A stretch of 64,000 nt of DNA from MGBC163016 sp964518575. Lineage in GTDB: Bacteria > Actinomycetota > Coriobacteriia > Coriobacteriales > Eggerthellaceae. The DNA lies in the NCBI GenBank assembly GCA_964518575.1, contig CAZFGW010000008.1, forward strand, positions 1-64,000. Direction: 5' to 3'. Below, piece after piece: positions 43,934-53,456 of the stretch. Position numbers and translations under genes: made by a program. Every line of letters starts with the position of its first letter. Position 1 is the first letter of the stretch. The notes below the pieces were generated by a model. It searched no databases and was not told the DNA's origin. It saw only the letters and a program-made list of their open reading frames with translations.

Positions 43934-44352
43934 TACTTGCCACCTTTCAAATCGAGTTCGCTGATGCAATCAACGCCATGGTTCTCGCAGAGACGCATGA
44001 GTTTCCTGTCTGTCGTGAAAAGCGTTGCGCCCGTTCGCCTGGCTAAGACGAAATAGAACATGTCATAACTTGAGTGGTCGAGTCGGATGCTTTCGCGCAA
44101 GGCTTCGACTTGCATCGGTTGTATCGGAAAGAATTCATCTACAAGACCAAGCCCAGCTTCGACGTATCGCTCTGCCTCTGAAGGATTCAGTCCTTCGATC
44201 CGAGAAAGCTTTCTGAAGACGCTGACTACTTCCGCGCGGACAAGTTCGCAACTGACGACCGCATCGTCACGAAGCAAGAGTGCGAGAAGTGCTTGTCCGT
44301 CTGTTGTTTGGCGAACCATCTCGCATATGGCGCACGCGTCGAGAACGATCAT
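43933..44352 (-). CDS. PIN-domain ribonuclease toxin (VapC type)
   Basis: 139 residues. The PIN fold acids are in MIVLDACAICEMV (D5), the Glu of LVRAEVVSVF, and the C-terminal YDMFYFVLARRTGATLFTTD. These are the four-acid site of VapC endoribonucleases that cut tRNA or rRNA. It overlaps the upstream RHH antitoxin gene by 4 bases. The TAA stop lies at the end of the repeat. Confidence 0.88.
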   Translation of the reverse strand: MIVLDACAICEMVRQTTDGQALLALLLRDDAVVSCELVRAEVVSVFRKLSRIEGLNPSEAERYVEAGLGLVDEFFPIQPMQVEALRESIRLDHSSYDMFYFVLARRTGATLFTTDRKLMRLCENHGVDCISELDLKGGK

Positions 44353-44666
44353 CGGGCGTCCTCTTCGCGAGAACGCTTGAGAAGCTGTGCGCTGTTAGGG
44401 CATTTGCGGGTTGTCGGAATCGGCTTGAGCGAGGAAATGAGGTTGAGCGCCGTCTGTCTCTTTTCGAGATAGTTGTTGTGATTTACTGAGACCGAATCCG
44501 TACTTGGCGCGATGCGCGACTCGCCAGCAGACTGTTCGCGCATACCCAGATATCCTTCAATAATAGTAAGAGCCTGCTGTGAGATGCTGCGGTTTTCCCG
44601 AGAAGCGCACTCGCGCAGTTTGTCGTAGACCGCTGCCGGGCATTCTTTTACTTGTAGTGCTGGCAT
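44349..44666 (-). CDS. Ribbon-helix-helix antitoxin (VapB/FitA-like)
   Basis: 105 residues from ATG 44666, supported by AAAGGA. LQVKECPAAVYDKLRECASR followed by NRSISQQALTIIEGYLG is a FitA-like Arc/MetJ-type DNA-binding domain. The C-terminal half (ALNLISSLKPIPTTRK) would wrap the toxin. It precedes and overlaps the PIN toxin. It should autorepress via the ATGCAT-rich palindromes upstream. Confidence 0.82.
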   Translation of the reverse strand: MPALQVKECPAAVYDKLRECASRENRSISQQALTIIEGYLGMREQSAGESRIAPSTDSVSVNHNNYLEKRQTALNLISSLKPIPTTRKCPNSAQLLKRSREEDAR

Positions 44667-44687
44667 GATGATCCTTTCGTTCAAATG

Positions 44688-44723
44688 ATTATAGCATGCA
44701 AAATGCATGAAAAATGAATGCAT
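44688..44723 (-). promoter_or_regulatory. Promoter and operator of the PIN toxin-antitoxin operon
   Basis: A perfect -10 TATAAT (minus strand, 44693-44688) is overlapped and flanked by GCATGC (44694-44699) and ATGCAT (44703-44708, 44718-44723) palindromes, suitable for an RHH repressor. The -35 box is unclear. Confidence 0.6.
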
Positions 44724-44775
44724 ATAGCATATTGTCAATTTGGCATAGTCGTCATTCCCTGTTTTCTGACAGATC

Positions 44776-44822
44776 GCCATGGGTACGCGGGCGAGATGAA
44801 TCTCGCCCCAACGTCTATGCCC
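44776..44822 (+). repeat. Dispersed palindromic repeat, copy 6
   Basis: CGCCATGGGTACGCGGGCGA continues to GATGAATCTCGCCCCAACGT and CTATGCCC; core 44788-44810. A further partial end (CGCCCCTACATCTATGCCC) recurs at 44864-44882. Confidence 0.85.
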
Positions 44823-44953
44823 ACTCAATATCCCCATTGATTCATACCCGGTCACGTATGGTTCGCCCCTACATCTATGCCCAAATCGTATTTGGGTTGA
44901 AGTGTGTTTGGTTATGTATGGTTTAGTGCAAAGATGCTGATACCATAGGGGTT

Positions 44954-45586
44954 GTGTGTGGAAGATGCATCATATTGACGTACGACGAGGTGCTCGAGAT
45001 CGTGCAGGCGATCGAGGCGCGGTCTCCTATCAGCGGCATCGATCTGGACACATCCGTTCCAAGAGCGCAGGCGTATCCTGGCTTCGTCGCTCCGCTCATC
45101 GTCCCTCGTTTCGACACCTTCGCCAAAACAAACCCGCTCGAACCAGGCAACTTTGAGGTTTGTGAACTCGCTTGGGGTTTCGACGAATCATGGAAGAGTG
45201 GCGTTGTGTTCAACACACGCATTGAAAGCGCGATGAAACCTACCTGGCGCGACTCCATGGAGCACCGGCGTTGCCTTATCCCCGTGTCCGCCTTCTTTGA
45301 GACGAGCAACACCGAGACCTATCCCTCGCCGAGGACGGGAAAGCCCATCAAGCGACCATACGAATTCAGAAATCCTCGGCAAAATGTGATGCTCATCGGG
45401 TGTATTCGGAAGGGCGAGCGCTTCTCCATGGTCACCACCGAAGCCAATGCGGACATGGCTCACATCCACCATCGTATGCCGCTCATCGTGCGCCCCAACG
45501 AGCTATCACTCTGGTTCGGTCCCGACTATCGGCAGCTCGCCGAACGCTCGAGCGTCAGGCTTGCAGCGCAGCCTGCGTCGCTGTAA
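44954..45586 (+). CDS. SRAP-family protein (YedK/HMCES type)
   Basis: 210 residues. It forms a thiazolidine crosslink to abasic sites in single-stranded DNA. Catalytic Cys2 follows the start Met (MCGRC). The companions NTRIESAMKPTWRDSMEHRR (Asn, Arg, Glu) and HIHHRMPLIVRP (His) are present. GTG 44954 must be the start because Cys must be residue 2 after Met removal. It is close to SOS gene dinB but has no LexA box of its own. Confidence 0.9.
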   Translation: MCGRCIILTYDEVLEIVQAIEARSPISGIDLDTSVPRAQAYPGFVAPLIVPRFDTFAKTNPLEPGNFEVCELAWGFDESWKSGVVFNTRIESAMKPTWRDSMEHRRCLIPVSAFFETSNTETYPSPRTGKPIKRPYEFRNPRQNVMLIGCIRKGERFSMVTTEANADMAHIHHRMPLIVRPNELSLWFGPDYRQLAERSSVRLAAQPASL

Positions 45587-45787
45587 TGGCAGACCGGGGT
45601 GACGCTGGATGCCCTCTCGTGCTTCCATGCCCCCGCACCCGACTATACCGTGATCATGCATAATCGCCCTCATCGCTTTTTGCACTACATTCTTGGAAAA
45701 TGTGTCATGATTCCCCGTCGCCCTTGCGCTCCTTTTGCCTCGGGCAAGGTGATAAGATACTGGGAAAACTGAAACGTAATTCGATAG

Positions 45788-47668
45788 GTGACACGGCAGC
45801 TTTTTCGCATGGAGAATCGCACGGAACAAGGTAGGGTGACTGAGGTAGACACGACGTATGGTTCGTGCCTTCCGCCTGCAGAAATCGAGATCCCGCACAA
45901 GGAATCTGCCGCAGTTGCGTCGGCCGAAGAAATTGCCTCTTTGCCGCAGTGGATCGACGAGGCGGGCAACACGTGGTTTTATCGCACGCTCGTCACTGCG
46001 CCTGACCAGCAAGCAGGCGCGGTCGACAAAGACATACAGCCGAGCCCTTGCAGCATCTGTGCAATCACCATCGAACAGGATGACGGGCACATCATCGTGC
46101 CCTCGACAATTCAGGGACACGAGGTCATCGCCATCGAGACGCAGGCATGCGCTTTGCAGCCCCGTTTGAGCTCTGTTACCCTTCCGCCCACCGTCAAGAC
46201 GATCGGCAAGAAAGCGTTCGCGTACAACGATAAGCTTGAGCAGGTCACGTTCTCCGAGGGTCTGGTGACTATCGGGGACTTCGCGTTTTTGGACACAGCC
46301 GTGAGCGTCATCGAGACGCCGAGCACCCTTCGCCATATCGGCGATAAAGCTTTCTATCGCTGCCTCAAGCTGGATAGAGTGCATCTCAATGAGGGACTGC
46401 TTACGATTGGCGAAGAGGCTTTCTCGCACACGGCGCTTGAGGTGCTGCGCATTCCAAGCACGGTGAACGAGATTGGGTTCAAGGTCATTCAGCAAGCAGA
46501 TCTTGATGCGCCGGCGCGCGTCTCCGTTCACCCTGATAACCCTGACTTTGTGAGCGATGGCGAAGGTTTCGCGCTCTACCAGCGCCTGCCCGAGAGGGGT
46601 GGCAAGCTGCTTCTTCGCAATTACATGGGCGCTCAGCCTTACTATTCTGTTCTTCCTGGCACGGTGGCGATCGGGCATCATGCGTTCGCGTTTTGTCGCC
46701 CCCTGCAAGAAGTTGAGCTCCCGGAAGGGCTCGAGTACATCGGGGTGAGTGCCTTCAACGGCTGTGAGGGGATCGATCACATCGACCTGCCTTCAACAGT
46801 CAAGACAATCGGAGCGCGCGCCTTTTCTAAAACGCGCCTGCGCTCCATTCGCCTACCCAAAGACCTGCAAGAGCTCGCTGACTCGGCGCTGCTCATGCAT
46901 GATACGTCCATCGTGTTGGTGCCTTCGGCGCCCGGCTCGCTCATCGTCGAGCTCAATCCCAACAACGAGCATTTTTCCATCAAGGGTGGCGTGCTGTGCC
47001 AGCGCCTGGACGACGACACCTACAAAGCCATCATCTATGCCGGGACGGATTCCGAAGTCAGTATCACGGGTGACGTATCCGCCCTCGGGGACTATGTCTT
47101 CCATGGAGCCGCCGGTATTGAGCAGCTCAATATCCATGACGGCATCACGGGGTTTCGCCCCACGTCCTTTGCGGCGCGCGTGCCCATTCCGCGTGTGCAT
47201 CTCGATCTCACGCAGCCCCTCGAGGGCAGGACGTGCGTCGATTTCACATTCGCCGCGGATTCGTCGGCGCGCCACGGTTATCTGCGCGCGTTTCGCTATG
47301 GTTGGTTCAACGTGAAGGAAATGATTCGCGAATCCGATGCGGGCATCATGTTCATGGGGAATACGTTTGACATGGGGCGCATCGCGGTGAGGCGCTTGGC
47401 TGATCCGTTCTTGCTCGATCCTGTTCGCGGAAAGACGCTTAGTGAGATCGTGGAGCACAACCTCGAGTCGATTTGCAAGACGTTCGCGCATCATCGGTAC
47501 AACGAAGGATTCTCGCACCTCGCCGATCTGGGATATCTCACTGCGGATAATTTCGCCGATGTTTTGGGGTGGGTGCAGGACAAGGACAGCGTCTACACCA
47601 CCAGTTATTTGCTCGAGATGAAGCGCACGCGATTCGGCATTTCGTTCCTTTCTGAGTACGATCTGTAG
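45788..47668 (+). CDS. BspA-type leucine-rich repeat protein, apparently cytoplasmic
   Basis: 626 residues from GTG 45788 (or ATG 45809). At least seven LRR_5 units of about 23 residues, for example LEQVTFSEGLVTIGDFAFLD, LDRVHLNEGLLTIGEEAFSH and IDHIDLPSTVKTIGARAFSK, broken by a stretch around PERGGKLLLRNYMGAQPYYS. No signal peptide or anchor is visible, unlike surface BspA proteins. The C-terminal 150 residues are a distinct helical domain (LADPFLLDPVRGKTLSEIVE). It lies 17 bases upstream of the VWA gene and with the next two genes forms a cluster, suggesting a substrate- or signal-recognition role. Confidence 0.82.
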   Translation: MTRQLFRMENRTEQGRVTEVDTTYGSCLPPAEIEIPHKESAAVASAEEIASLPQWIDEAGNTWFYRTLVTAPDQQAGAVDKDIQPSPCSICAITIEQDDGHIIVPSTIQGHEVIAIETQACALQPRLSSVTLPPTVKTIGKKAFAYNDKLEQVTFSEGLVTIGDFAFLDTAVSVIETPSTLRHIGDKAFYRCLKLDRVHLNEGLLTIGEEAFSHTALEVLRIPSTVNEIGFKVIQQADLDAPARVSVHPDNPDFVSDGEGFALYQRLPERGGKLLLRNYMGAQPYYSVLPGTVAIGHHAFAFCRPLQEVELPEGLEYIGVSAFNGCEGIDHIDLPSTVKTIGARAFSKTRLRSIRLPKDLQELADSALLMHDTSIVLVPSAPGSLIVELNPNNEHFSIKGGVLCQRLDDDTYKAIIYAGTDSEVSITGDVSALGDYVFHGAAGIEQLNIHDGITGFRPTSFAARVPIPRVHLDLTQPLEGRTCVDFTFAADSSARHGYLRAFRYGWFNVKEMIRESDAGIMFMGNTFDMGRIAVRRLADPFLLDPVRGKTLSEIVEHNLESICKTFAHHRYNEGFSHLADLGYLTADNFADVLGWVQDKDSVYTTSYLLEMKRTRFGISFLSEYDL

Positions 47669-47685
47669 GAGGGGACTGCTGGATC

Positions 47686-49446
47686 ATGGATGTGTCGGTT
47701 GCTTTTAAGGGCGAAGGTGTTGGCGAAGCCGAAGGAGGCGCAACAATCGCGAGCTTGGCGGTTGCTGAGAGCGCTGACTCCAACAAAGCGCAAACGCCCG
47801 AGCCTACATCGTCCGATCATGCGCCCGGTCAGTATGACGAAGAGGTCGTCAAGCTGGCAATCGAGGTGCTGGAACAATGTCGCACTTCGCTCATGATGTC
47901 GTTTCGCTTTCTTGATCGGTCTTTGTGGAAAATGCGCTGGGAGCCTGCGCCGATTCTGCTGCCTCTGGAATGCGATGGCGAAACGATGTGGTTCAATCCC
48001 ATTTTGGTGTTGGCGCGATTCCGCCTCGACAGCAACGAGCTTGTGCGCGATATGCTCCACACCTTGATCCATTGCATTTTGCGTCATCCCTTCGACAAGA
48101 CCCACGAGAACACGCGCGCGTGGTGGCTGGTGTGCGACATCGTCGCGGAGTCGACGGCGCTTGATATGGCGGGCACTGCTTTTCCGAGCCAACTTGATGG
48201 CGTGCGCACGGCGCAGCTTGCCCATATGCGCAAAAGGTGCGAGGTAATGACGCCTCAATTGTTGTATGACTTTTGGGATAAGCCCGTGCGGTTCGCGAGC
48301 CCCGATGAGGGGGCGGACGACGCCTTGGTCAAGCTTGAGAGCTTGTTCGCGCGCGATAGCCATGCACGATGGCCGCAGTTTTTCGAGAATGCGCACAATC
48401 CCAATGAGGACCAGCCGCAGCCTGAGAGCATGACCAGCGACGAATCCCGCGCCGAGGGCGCTCAGGCAGATGACGCCGATGAGACGGGTAATGCGCAAAA
48501 AGGCGATGACGAGTCAGCCGTGCCTGAGAACCCCTCTGATGCTGACAGTTCAGAAGAGCCTCATGAGTCCAACCAGTTCGGAGATGCGGATAATCCCGAG
48601 CAAGTGGAACATATCGATGCCGAAAACGCACCCAACGATGGGGATAGCTCGTATGATCCAGAAGATGCGCGCAGCCTCTCGTCGCTTGCTCAAGATGATA
48701 CGGATGAGCTCGAGGAGGAGTGGCGCGAGATCAGTCTGCGCATTCAAGAGGACTTGGAGACATTCTCCAAGAAACGCGGCGACGCGACCGGCGGACTCTT
48801 GGCGAACATGCGGATTGCGAACAGGAAGCCCGTCAACTACGCGGATTTCCTGCGTCGCTTCGCCACAATGCGCGAGGACATGTGCGTCAATGACGACGAA
48901 TTCGACTACATCTTCTACACGTTCGGCATGGACCATTACGGCAACATGCCGCTTGTTGAGCCGCTCGAGTACCAAGAGAGCAATCGCGTGCGTGATTTCG
49001 TGATCGCGCTCGATACGTCGGGGTCGTGCTCGGGAAACCTTTTGAGCAACTTCATCGATCGCACGTTCCAAATCCTTTCGCAAGCGGAGAAATTCGGGAA
49101 CAAAATCAACATCCACATCATTCAATGCGACGCTGCTATTCGGGAGGATGTGAAGATCACCTCGCTTGATGAGCTGAAGCGCTTTGGCGATACATTCCGG
49201 GTCAAGGGACTTGGCGGTACCGATTTCAGACCGGTTTTCGAATATGTGGATGAGCTCATTGCGGAAGGGGAGTTCGACGATCTGCGCGGACTCATCTACT
49301 TCACGGACGGGTACGGGATTTTCCCCGGCAAGATGCCCGACTACGACGTCGCGTTCGTGTTCGTGGAGGATGGAGGACGCACCCGCGATGTGCCGCCGTG
49401 GGCTATGAAGGTTATATTGAGCAGTGAACAGATCAGGGTTTTGTGA
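47686..49446 (+). CDS. VWA-domain protein with inactive-looking metallopeptidase domain (DUF2201 type)
   Basis: 586 residues. The N-terminal domain resembles the DUF2201 metallopeptidase-like domain (LVRDMLHTLIHCILRHPFDK), but an active HExxH would need Glu where this has HTLIH, so catalysis is doubtful. A long acidic linker (about 245-340) leads to a VWA domain with intact MIDAS: DxSGS (IALDTSGSCSG), Thr in GLGGTDFRP and Asp in IYFTDGYG. Partner VWA proteins of MoxR ATPases have this build. AGGAGGGG stands 11 bases upstream. The MoxR gene follows. Confidence 0.85.
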   Translation: MDVSVAFKGEGVGEAEGGATIASLAVAESADSNKAQTPEPTSSDHAPGQYDEEVVKLAIEVLEQCRTSLMMSFRFLDRSLWKMRWEPAPILLPLECDGETMWFNPILVLARFRLDSNELVRDMLHTLIHCILRHPFDKTHENTRAWWLVCDIVAESTALDMAGTAFPSQLDGVRTAQLAHMRKRCEVMTPQLLYDFWDKPVRFASPDEGADDALVKLESLFARDSHARWPQFFENAHNPNEDQPQPESMTSDESRAEGAQADDADETGNAQKGDDESAVPENPSDADSSEEPHESNQFGDADNPEQVEHIDAENAPNDGDSSYDPEDARSLSSLAQDDTDELEEEWREISLRIQEDLETFSKKRGDATGGLLANMRIANRKPVNYADFLRRFATMREDMCVNDDEFDYIFYTFGMDHYGNMPLVEPLEYQESNRVRDFVIALDTSGSCSGNLLSNFIDRTFQILSQAEKFGNKINIHIIQCDAAIREDVKITSLDELKRFGDTFRVKGLGGTDFRPVFEYVDELIAEGEFDDLRGLIYFTDGYGIFPGKMPDYDVAFVFVEDGGRTRDVPPWAMKVILSSEQIRVL

Positions 49447-49503
49447 GGAAGGGCAGTGATGGGGCGCAGCATGCGCGCTCGGTGAAGAATATGGGTGGTG
49501 GGA

Positions 49504-51921
49504 ATGAATATCAATGATGCAAAACAGCAGGTGAAGAACACGGTTGCGGCTTACTTGGCTACCAACGAGGTGGGGCAGCATCGGATTCCGCTCGCGAAAC
49601 AGCGTCCGCTTTTCTTGCTGGGTGCGCCGGGCATTGGCAAAACAGCCATCATGTCGCAGGTTGCTCAGGAGATGGGCATCGGGCTTGTGTCCTACTCAAT
49701 GACGCACCACACCCGTCAAAGCGCGCTCGGGCTTCCGCGCATCGTCCACCACACCTATGAGGACCTCGAATACGACGCCTCGGAATATACGATGAGTGAG
49801 ATCGTTGCCGCGGTGTATGACTTCATGGATCGCACGGGGCTTGACAAGGGCATTCTCTTCCTCGATGAGATCAATTGCGTCTCCGAGACGCTCTATCCTT
49901 CCATGCTGCAGTTCTTGCAGTTCAAGACTTTTGGTCAGCATCGCATCCCCGATAATTGGGTGGTCGTGTGCGCGGGTAATCCGCCCGAGTACAACCGCTC
50001 CGTTCACGAGTTCGACATTGTGACGATGGACCGCCTGCGCAAGGTTGTCATCGAGCCTGAACTTGAGGCGTGGCGCACCTATGCGATCGATCGCGGCATG
50101 CACCCGGCAATCCTGTCGTTTCTGGATGTGAAGAACAGCCGCTTTTACGCGGTTGAGTCCACGCCCGAGGGCAAGGTGTTCGTGACCGCGCGCGGGTGGG
50201 AAGATCTCTCCGAGGTCATGAAGGTGTTCGACGACCTTGACCTGCCGATCGATTTGCAACTCATCCAGCAGTTCATCCAAAAGGAGGACATCGCCGAGGA
50301 GTTCGCCCTGTACTACGAGCTTTTCAAGAAGTACCGCTCCGACTACCAGATCGATACCATTCTGGACGGCAGTGCTTCTGAGGAGATTTACGAGCGGGCG
50401 AAGGTTGCGCCGTTCGACGAGCGGCTGGCACTCATCGGGCTCATTTTGGATCGGCTGAACACGCTCTGCGCTGAGGTTCTGGAGAAGGAGGCAGTCGTAT
50501 CTTCGGTGCGCGACATTCTGCGTACGCTCAAGGATCCGCTTATGGGCGGCGCCACGCTGGATGCAACGCTCAAGCAGACCATCGATCAGCGCGAAAGCGA
50601 TGCGGCAGCACGCGCGCGTGCGGGGGTGCTGAGCGAGGCGCAAGAACATTGCGAACGCATGGTGATCATGCGTCTGAAAGAGTTCTATCAGACCTGCGTG
50701 ATGAAGGGCACGACGCAGGGCGAGGCTGCTTTCGACACCATCCATTATTCGTACCGGGGGCTCGTGGGCGACCTTGAGCAGTCAGTCAAACATGTCCAGC
50801 GCGCGTTCGACAATGCCTTCGCATACTTCGACCAGGTTTTCGAAGATGAGCGCGAAGGACTCGTGTTCGTGACCGAGCTGACTGCCCGGCAGGCTACCTC
50901 GAAATTCATCGGCAAGTTCAATAGCGAAAGCTACTATCGCCATAACGATCGATTGATGGTGGACGGGCATCGCGATGTGCTGTTCACGCGTATCGACGAG
51001 CTGCTCTCCGATGCAGGTGAGGGCGAAGGGTCCGATGAGGTGGCAGAGGAGAGGACGGACGAAGGGTCAAGCGATGGGTCAGGCGCAGCGGTGGTCGTGG
51101 TTGACGAGAACGCCGGGGATGCGGCGGGTGCTGCGAGTGTGCCGGGCGCTGCAGGCGCTGCAGACGTCCCGGGCGCGCCGTCTTCCGATGACGCCGCCAG
51201 TGTTTCTGAGGAGATTGCTGCTGATGCGCTTCCAGCAGGTGTGCTTGCGGATTATTACGCGGGATCGCAGATCGAATACGGGTTCGCGAGCCTATGCAAG
51301 ATGACCTTGCCTGAGAACCTCGGAGGCAAGAACATCCTGGATATCGGATGCCGCCGGGGGAAGGGCGTGTACAAGCTTTCCTCCCGCGTCGGCGATAGTG
51401 GGCATGTCACCGGAATCGATTGGGTGCCCGAGTACATCGACCAGGCGGAAGAGCGGCAGGAACGCGCATGGCAAAAGAGCGGACTTCGTCAAAGCAACAT
51501 GAATTTTATGGTGGGGTACCCCGAGGATTTGTCCACGCTGGGTTTGCGCGACGAAGCGTTCGACGTGATCTTCATCAACAGTGTTTTCAATTTGACCTAC
51601 GATCCCGAGCGCGTGCTCAAGGAGTGCTATCGCGTTTTGAAGCCGAATGGCATGATCATTCTTGAAACGATTTTCGCTGAGGATGAGCGCGATGAGAATG
51701 TTGTGGCGAAGGCGCGCGCGATGGGGAACAGCATCCAGGCGGCTCCGTCAAAAGCGGGTCTGAAGCGCATGATCGCGGAGAGCGGATTCCGTGAGATGAC
51801 CTATATGAACGAGCATGCGGTGCAGCCATCCGATGGCGCTCTGCCTGATAGACCCGTTCCCGTTGTTGAGACCGATGAGGCCCCGTCGTTCAAAGCGTGC
51901 GTGATTCACGTGGTGAAATAG
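49504..51921 (+). CDS. MoxR-type AAA+ ATPase fused to a SAM-dependent methyltransferase
   Basis: About 805 residues from ATG 49504 (GTG 49495/49498 possible). The AAA+ part has Walker A LLGAPGIGKT (40-47), Walker B ILFLDEINCV and sensor region VVCAGNPPEYN, followed by helical and coiled regions to about 500. An Ala/Asp/Glu-rich linker (about 505-576) joins a complete class I methyltransferase (578-805): motif I ILDIGCRRGKGVYKL, GIDWVPEYID and VIFINSVFNLTYDPERVLKE. No frameshift is apparent. MoxR-VWA pairs are chaperone-like; the added methyltransferase is unusual. Substrate unknown. Confidence 0.88.
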   Translation: MNINDAKQQVKNTVAAYLATNEVGQHRIPLAKQRPLFLLGAPGIGKTAIMSQVAQEMGIGLVSYSMTHHTRQSALGLPRIVHHTYEDLEYDASEYTMSEIVAAVYDFMDRTGLDKGILFLDEINCVSETLYPSMLQFLQFKTFGQHRIPDNWVVVCAGNPPEYNRSVHEFDIVTMDRLRKVVIEPELEAWRTYAIDRGMHPAILSFLDVKNSRFYAVESTPEGKVFVTARGWEDLSEVMKVFDDLDLPIDLQLIQQFIQKEDIAEEFALYYELFKKYRSDYQIDTILDGSASEEIYERAKVAPFDERLALIGLILDRLNTLCAEVLEKEAVVSSVRDILRTLKDPLMGGATLDATLKQTIDQRESDAAARARAGVLSEAQEHCERMVIMRLKEFYQTCVMKGTTQGEAAFDTIHYSYRGLVGDLEQSVKHVQRAFDNAFAYFDQVFEDEREGLVFVTELTARQATSKFIGKFNSESYYRHNDRLMVDGHRDVLFTRIDELLSDAGEGEGSDEVAEERTDEGSSDGSGAAVVVVDENAGDAAGAASVPGAAGAADVPGAPSSDDAASVSEEIAADALPAGVLADYYAGSQIEYGFASLCKMTLPENLGGKNILDIGCRRGKGVYKLSSRVGDSGHVTGIDWVPEYIDQAEERQERAWQKSGLRQSNMNFMVGYPEDLSTLGLRDEAFDVIFINSVFNLTYDPERVLKECYRVLKPNGMIILETIFAEDERDENVVAKARAMGNSIQAAPSKAGLKRMIAESGFREMTYMNEHAVQPSDGALPDRPVPVVETDEAPSFKACVIHVVK

Positions 51922-52034
51922 GAGCTGCGACAGATAGAGAACGTATCGTGTCAGGGCGCTCATATAAATATGATTTATTCACTCATATTTAAGGAGCTCA
52001 TGTAAGGATCATCTCTATAAGGAACTAAGGAACT

Positions 52035-52367
52035 TTATTCCGCTTTCTGTTGTTCCTCGAAAAGAGCGAGTGCAAATCGACATGCTCTCAGCCGTCCCGA
52101 GTAGATCTTGTTGTAATAGTGATCGTCATACCAATCGAAGGTGTAGCTTGCATCTTCGCGGGCGACATCCTCTTCAAGTTCCGGCAATTCCGCTTGGAGT
52201 CGTTCATGGATTGCGGTGGGGTTTTCGCCATGACCAAGTGCATCAATGATGCTTTGCAAATACTCGGTCTCGGACTGATCCCACACGCTGAAATCGAGCT
52301 CACCGTTTTGGGACGCGCCTGCCCTGATGTCGGCGATCCGCTTTTGAAGTGCTTCTTTGATATCCAT
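52035..52367 (-). CDS. Small acidic hypothetical protein
   Basis: 110 residues from ATG 52367, which follows AAAGAGGC. All-helical: ALQKRIADIRAGASQNGEL, YLQSIIDALGHGENPTAIHE, LQAELPELEEDVARED, then DWYDDHYYNKIYSGRLRACR. No membrane segment or known motif. It is divergent from the LysR gene with about 100 bases between them. Function unknown. Confidence 0.6.
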   Translation of the reverse strand: MDIKEALQKRIADIRAGASQNGELDFSVWDQSETEYLQSIIDALGHGENPTAIHERLQAELPELEEDVAREDASYTFDWYDDHYYNKIYSGRLRACRFALALFEEQQKAE

Positions 52368-52467
52368 GGATGCCTCTTTCTGCGTGGAAGGCGCGAGTGT
52401 TGATAACGTTTGCTCTATCATAGGCTACTTTTCGGTATCATGGCTTGCAAAGGGAGAGGGGGACAGC

Positions 52468-53352
52468 ATGACCATCAAGCAGCTGGAATACTTCATGGCC
52501 GTGGCTCGCTGTTTGAGCTTTTCGGAAGCGGCCGCCTCGCTTTTCATCAGCCAGTCCGCGCTCTCCCGCGCGATCGCAGCGCTCGAAGATGAAATAGGCA
52601 CCATCCTTTTCCTGCGCAACAAGCACACCGTCTCCCTGACGCCCGCCGGATCCATTCTTGCCACCAATCTGCCACGTATCGATGATGATCTCAATCGCAC
52701 CATCGAGCTCGTCAAACAGGTGCGCGAGGGTGTGCGCGGCAGACTCGCCCTCGGATTCGAGATCGGTTTCAACATTCCCGCTGATCTGATCTCGGCGGTC
52801 GAGTATTGTCGCAAGAGCATTCCCTTCGTCAGCGTCGAACTCAAAAGCATGGAGGTCACTGACCTCGAGCAGGGGCTCTTCAACGGACAACTTGACTTCG
52901 CTTTCGTCTATGTTCCCGATGAGGCGAAACTTTCCGATCGCTTGGCAACGTACGAGCTTGAGGAGCATCCTGTGTGCATCGCGGTGTCATCGCAGATGAA
53001 CATCAGCGAACGTCCCACTATGAAGGAGCTTTCCACGCTACCCTATGTTTTCCCAGGACAGGCGGGCAGCTCATCGCAGGAGCGCTGGGATGCGTATTGC
53101 CGGAGCAACGGTTTCATTCCGAAGGTCACCCACTGCCGCGATGCGGCAACATTTCTCTCGATGATTGAACTCGGATTTGGGGCAGCGGTGGTATCGGATG
53201 ATCACAAAGTTCTCAACGCGGCGAATGTCAAGAAGCTCGAGGTGGGCGAGCCCTATAGCGTGAAAACGCTGATGGTGTGGAACAGTAATAATCTCTCGCC
53301 CACGATCTCGATGTTCATCAAACTCATTAAAGAGGATCTCACGAGCGAATAG
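52468..53352 (+). CDS. LysR-family transcriptional regulator
   Basis: 294 residues. The N-terminal winged HTH is standard: MTIKQLEYFMAVARCLSFSE, AAASLFISQSALSRAIAALE, GTILFLRNKHTVSLTPAG. The substrate-binding part (LALGFEIGFNIPADLISAVE) follows. ATG 52468 is set by AGGGAGAGGGGG. It lies in the same direction just before the corrinoid methyltransferase genes and probably controls them, perhaps through the 25-base palindrome at 53457-53481. Confidence 0.9.
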   Translation: MTIKQLEYFMAVARCLSFSEAAASLFISQSALSRAIAALEDEIGTILFLRNKHTVSLTPAGSILATNLPRIDDDLNRTIELVKQVREGVRGRLALGFEIGFNIPADLISAVEYCRKSIPFVSVELKSMEVTDLEQGLFNGQLDFAFVYVPDEAKLSDRLATYELEEHPVCIAVSSQMNISERPTMKELSTLPYVFPGQAGSSSQERWDAYCRSNGFIPKVTHCRDAATFLSMIELGFGAAVVSDDHKVLNAANVKKLEVGEPYSVKTLMVWNSNNLSPTISMFIKLIKEDLTSE

Positions 53353-53456
53353 GGTTTATCCGTGCGTAGTGCACACATGGAAGCGCTGCCTCAAAACGTG
53401 CGCACCCTTCGCCACCTTCGCAATGAAAAACCATCTCTGAACAGGTGCGATTGCGT

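Noticed and set aside
44816..44836. Ten-base match to the guaA 3' end as a right attachment site
   Set aside because: The match (reverse complement of CCCACTCAAT) lies beside a dispersed repeat, is too short and is far from the composition change.
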